From: Pedobacter nanyangensis
GTDB taxonomy: Bacteria; Bacteroidota; Bacteroidia; Sphingobacteriales; Sphingobacteriaceae
Reading direction: 5' to 3'
Assembly: GCF_003313505.1 (NCBI RefSeq)
Contig: NZ_QMHO01000001.1
Coordinates: forward strand, 660,534-724,533
Length of the DNA: 64,000 bases
Below the pieces are notes generated by a model. The model had not been told where the DNA came from, ran no database searches, and worked only from the letters and a program-made list of their open reading frames with translations. Position 1 is the stretch's first letter, and each line of letters begins with the position of its first letter. The translations under genes and the position numbers were made by a program. Shown here piece after piece: positions 61,793 through 64,000 of the stretch.

Positions 61793-62866
61793 ATGTTAGA
61801 TAAGTTAGAAGCCATTAAGTTGCGCTGGGAAGATGTGGAGGAGCAATTGAGCAATCCTGATGTGATCCAGGACATGAAGCGTTTTGCTGCGTTGAACAAG
61901 GAGTATAAAGACCTCACTAAAATTGTGGAGGAGTACAAGGTGTACAAAAACGTGATGAGCAATATTGAGGCGAACAAAGATATTTTGAGCAACGAGAAAG
62001 ATCCGGAGATGAGGGAAATGGCCAAGGAGGAGCAGGATTTGTTGTTGGTGCAACAGGAGGAAATGGAGGAACGTATTAGATTGATGTTGATTCCCAAGGA
62101 TCCTGAAGATGCCAAAAATGCGGTATTTGAAATTCGTGGCGGTACCGGTGGTGATGAGGCGGCACTTTTTGCTGGTGATTTGTACCGTATGTACACCCGC
62201 TATTTTGATACCAAAGGGTGGAAAGTGGAGGTAATGGACGTAACCGAAGGTACTGCCGGAGGCTATAAAGAGGTGATTTTGAAGGTAAGTGGCGACGATG
62301 TTTACGGAACACTGAAATATGAAAGTGGTGTACACCGCGTACAGCGGGTACCTGATACGGAAACGCAGGGAAGGGTGCATACTTCGGCGGCATCGGTAGC
62401 GGTATTGCCAGAGGCCGAGGAGGTGGACGTGTATATTAACCCTGCCGATATTGATTTGCAAACTTCACGTTCGGGTGGTGCAGGTGGACAGAACGTAAAT
62501 AAGGTGGAAACCAAGGTGCAGTTAACGCACAGGCCTTCGGGCATTGTGGTGGTATGCCAGGTGGAGCGTTCGCAGTTGGCTAACCGTGAGCTGGCGATGG
62601 AAATGTTGCGTTCGAAGTTGTACGACCTGGAGGTACAGAAGAAACACGGCGATATTGCCGCAAAACGTAAAACGATGGTGTCGACTGGTGATAGGTCGGC
62701 GAAGATCAGAACGTATAACTATCCTCAGGGCCGTGTAACCGATCACCGCATTGGTTTAACCTTGTACAACTTGCCTGCTATTGTGGACGGTGATATCCAG
62801 GAACTGATTGATAAGCTTCAGTTTGCTGAAAATGCCGAAAAAATGAAAGAAGGCGCCGTAAATTAG
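61793..62866 (+). CDS. prfA: Peptide chain release factor 1
   Basis: A 357-residue release factor recognising UAA and UAG stop codons. The GGQ motif that triggers peptidyl-tRNA hydrolysis is in [13 protein letters not shown] (231-233), and the codon-reading PxT tripeptide region is [14 protein letters not shown] (P187-D-T189). RF1-type features [23 protein letters not shown] and [10 protein letters not shown] also appear. Length and order are normal. The ATG at 61793 matches the family. It is the last gene before the tRNA and integrated element. Confidence 0.95.
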   Translation: MLDKLEAIKLRWEDVEEQLSNPDVIQDMKRFAALNKEYKDLTKIVEEYKVYKNVMSNIEANKDILSNEKDPEMREMAKEEQDLLLVQQEEMEERIRLMLIPKDPEDAKNAVFEIRGGTGGDEAALFAGDLYRMYTRYFDTKGWKVEVMDVTEGTAGGYKEVILKVSGDDVYGTLKYESGVHRVQRVPDTETQGRVHTSAASVAVLPEAEEVDVYINPADIDLQTSRSGGAGGQNVNKVETKVQLTHRPSGIVVVCQVERSQLANRELAMEMLRSKLYDLEVQKKHGDIAAKRKTMVSTGDRSAKIRTYNYPQGRVTDHRIGLTLYNLPAIVDGDIQELIDKLQFAENAEKMKEGAVN

Positions 62867-63002
62867 CGCCCGGTATTTAGTATTTAGATATTAGGATCTG
62901 GGCATTGGGCGAATAATAGAAGCCAAAAAAATAATTTCAAACCTGCGGATGCAGTTTTTTATCGTTGAGAGACAGCTTGTTATAAATAATTTGAAATTTT
63001 TA
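62867..63002. other. Intergenic region between prfA and the tRNA promoter
   Basis: About 136 bases with GCGCCC and GGGCG short repeats just after the prfA stop but no convincing terminator, gene or RNA. Confidence 0.35.
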
Positions 63003-63032
63003 TTGCAAAACAAATAAAACAAGCTATATTTG
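63003..63032 (+). promoter_or_regulatory. Promoter of the tRNA-Asp gene
   Basis: TTG at 63003-63005 and TATATTTG at 63025-63032 are 19 bases apart and match the Bacteroidota -33/-7 consensus completely. Transcription would start near 63039, about 36 bases before the tRNA. Confidence 0.7.
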
Positions 63033-63074
63033 CAAACCCAAACGGAAAGACGGACATCTGAAAGTAGGGAAAAC

Positions 63075-63148
63075 GGTTCGGTAGTTCAGCTGGTTAGAAT
63101 GCCGCCCTGTCACGGCGGAGGTCGCGGGTTCGAGTCCCGTCCGGACCG
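63075..63148 (+). tRNA. tRNA-Asp (anticodon GTC)
   Basis: A 74-base cloverleaf: acceptor GGTTCGG pairs with CCGGACC (one T-G pair), D-arm GTTCAGCTGGTTAGAAT, anticodon stem CCGCC/GGCGG with loop CTGTCAC, giving anticodon GTC at 63109-63111, and T-arm CGGGTTCGAGTCCCG. CCA is not encoded. The integrase gene downstream makes it a likely integration site. Confidence 0.96.
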
Positions 63149-63171
63149 CTTTTAAAGTATCAAAAAGCACT

Positions 63172-63206
63172 AAAAGCCCTTAAATGTAATGTTTAAGGGC
63201 TTTTTT
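63172..63206 (+). terminator. Terminator after tRNA-Asp
   Basis: AAAAGCCCTTAAA (63172-63184) pairs with TTTAAGGGCTTTT (63192-63204), followed by T. Confidence 0.88.
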
Positions 63207-63248
63207 GTTTTCAGGGAATTATCAAAATATGCATAAAAACTCATACTT

Positions 63249-63298
63249 CTGGTGAGCAATTCGGTGAGCACCTTGTAAATATGCTAAGTGCTCACCAG
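63249..63298. repeat. GGTGAGCA direct and inverted repeats upstream of the integrase
   Basis: CTGGTGAGCA (63249-63258) and GGTGAGCAC (63263-63271) are direct repeats; TGCTCACCAG (63289-63298) is the exact reverse complement of the first. They lie between tRNA-Asp and the integrase start and are candidates for recombinase arm-binding or attachment-core sequences. Confidence 0.45.
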
Positions 63299-63398
63299 GA
63301 GTGTTGTAAGTATTTGTTTTACAGCATGTTCACTGGTTAAACATCTTGACTGCAAGTGAGGAAATGAACAATTTTGTTTTACTTAATCATTTTGCAAA

Positions 63399-64000
63399 AT
63401 GGTAACCAATGTCAATCTGCTTTTTTATCTCAAAAAGCGAAATTCAAAAGTAACAGGTCCAATAGCGATTTACCTACGGTTTACCGTAGATGGAAAGAGG
63501 ACCGAGGTCTCTACAGGAAAAACCTGTCCTGCCGAAAAATGGGATGCCAAAAACGGGAGGATTTATGGAAATACCGAAGCCGCCCGTACAACCAATTCCC
63601 AGCTTGATAGGATACATGCCCGAGCCGAGGAGCTCTATAAGCTTATGAGCCTGAACAATGAAGTCCTTACGGCAGAAACCCTGAAAAATCGTTTTCTGGG
63701 TAAGGCTGAAAAAGCAAGGACGCTTATTGAGGTATTTAACGACCATAATGAAAAGATGGAGTCGCTGCTGGGGCAGGAATACGAGAGGAGTACACTCACC
63801 AGATATAAGACCTGCCTAAGCCATGTTAAGGACTTTATGAAATACAGGTACCATATTTCAGATATTCCAGTTTCTAGGATATCCTATACATTTTTGGAAG
63901 ATTTTGATTATTACTTACGGAGTGTAAGGAAGAATGGCAATAATTGCACTGTAGATTATTCCAAAACTGGCCACTGCTTTTTTTGCAAACTGGCCACATC
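63399..64000 (+). CDS. Tyrosine recombinase/integrase, N-terminal part, interrupted near the window edge
   Basis: Starts MVTNVNLLFYLKKRNSK and runs 200 codons to the edge. Residues about 1-90 form the Arm-DNA-bind-like domain of Bacteroidota integrases (GPIAIYLRFTVDGKRTEVSTG), and about 105-185 the SAM-like core-binding domain (DHNEKMESLLGQEYERSTLTRYKTCLSHVKDF, then LEDFDYYLRSVRKNGNN). The catalytic domain would follow outside. In the last codons the protein stops looking like an integrase: a usual continuation such as YIKNF is replaced by SKTGHCFFCKLAT, encoded by repeated AAACTGGCCAC units. So the frame probably enters an insertion sequence and the gene may be broken (see the last repeat). 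The element is integrated beside tRNA-Asp. Confidence 0.75.
   Translation, partial: MVTNVNLLFYLKKRNSKVTGPIAIYLRFTVDGKRTEVSTGKTCPAEKWDAKNGRIYGNTEAARTTNSQLDRIHARAEELYKLMSLNNEVLTAETLKNRFLGKAEKARTLIEVFNDHNEKMESLLGQEYERSTLTRYKTCLSHVKDFMKYRYHISDIPVSRISYTFLEDFDYYLRSVRKNGNNCTVDYSKTGHCFFCKLAT
63950..64000. mobile_element. Probable end of an insertion sequence (IS21-like terminal repeats)
   Basis: AAACTGGCCAC occurs twice (63964-63974 and 63987-63997), 23 bases apart. Multiple short terminal repeats of CTGxCCAC/CTGATCAC type are typical of IS21-family ends. The left edge cannot be fixed: a TG at 63950-63951 or a point up to about 63963 is possible. The transposase genes would lie outside the window. 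Confidence 0.45.

Overview
The window is a stretch of chromosome from a member of the Bacteroidota, most likely the family Sphingobacteriaceae and close to Pedobacter. This is inferred from three SusC/SusD outer-membrane pairs, siderophore receptors with an N-terminal carboxypeptidase-like domain, the arginine genes of the N-acyl-citrulline type, lack of Shine-Dalgarno sequences, -7 elements of the form TAnnTTTG, and moderate-to-low GC. No database search was possible; all family names come from motifs and architecture read by eye.

Layout. (1) 1-6153, minus strand: an iron/siderophore uptake cluster of two TonB-dependent receptors, a DUF4198-type periplasmic protein and a PepSY transmembrane protein cut by the window edge. 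(2) 6287-8194: a FAD oxidoreductase facing a DUF4397 lipoprotein. (3) 8444-17643, plus strand: a long arginine operon with a possible 44-codon leader frame, a GNAT acyltransferase (probable N-acylglutamate synthase), argG, argC, a four-helix-bundle protein, argD, the transcarbamylase argF', argB, proC and an argE-like deacylase. argH lies further on (22471) behind an unrelated lipoprotein and an S9 peptidase. Nearly every gap in the operon carries a palindromic repeat. (4) 23802-32119: a secreted EEP-family phosphatase/nuclease, a Tat-exported Gfo/Idh/MocA oxidoreductase, a coiled-coil membrane protein, a GHL10-type glycosidase and an M16 protease. (5) 32254-50531: an amino-sugar/chitin region with a NagX-like membrane protein, a NagB domain fused to a PIG-L deacetylase domain, AnmK, a first SusC/SusD pair, a DeoR regulator, a second SusC/SusD pair with two surface lipoproteins and a GH18 lipoprotein. 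(6) 50808-55985: a third, enzyme-free SusC/SusD pair. (7) 56200-62866: housekeeping genes (S41 protease, ferredoxin and its reductase, LpxH, RF1). (8) 63075-64000: tRNA-Asp followed by a tyrosine-recombinase gene, the left edge of an integrated element; the recombinase frame appears to run into an insertion-sequence end in the last 50 bases.

How they work together. The arginine genes form a nearly complete pathway in which carbamoylation happens on an N-acylated ornithine, so the argE-like enzyme would release citrulline rather than ornithine. The amino-sugar region would bring GlcNAc oligomers through the SusCD complexes, cut them with the GH18 enzyme at the cell surface, and feed amino sugars and recycled anhydro-MurNAc towards glucosamine-6-phosphate and fructose-6-phosphate. 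The points most worth a second look are the NagB-PIG-L fusion with an altered NagB active site, Val90 at the substrate-specificity position of the transcarbamylase, the four-helix-bundle gene inside inverted flanks in the arginine operon, the repeat that seems to have rewritten the 5' end of argC, the possible arginine leader peptide, and the interrupted integrase.
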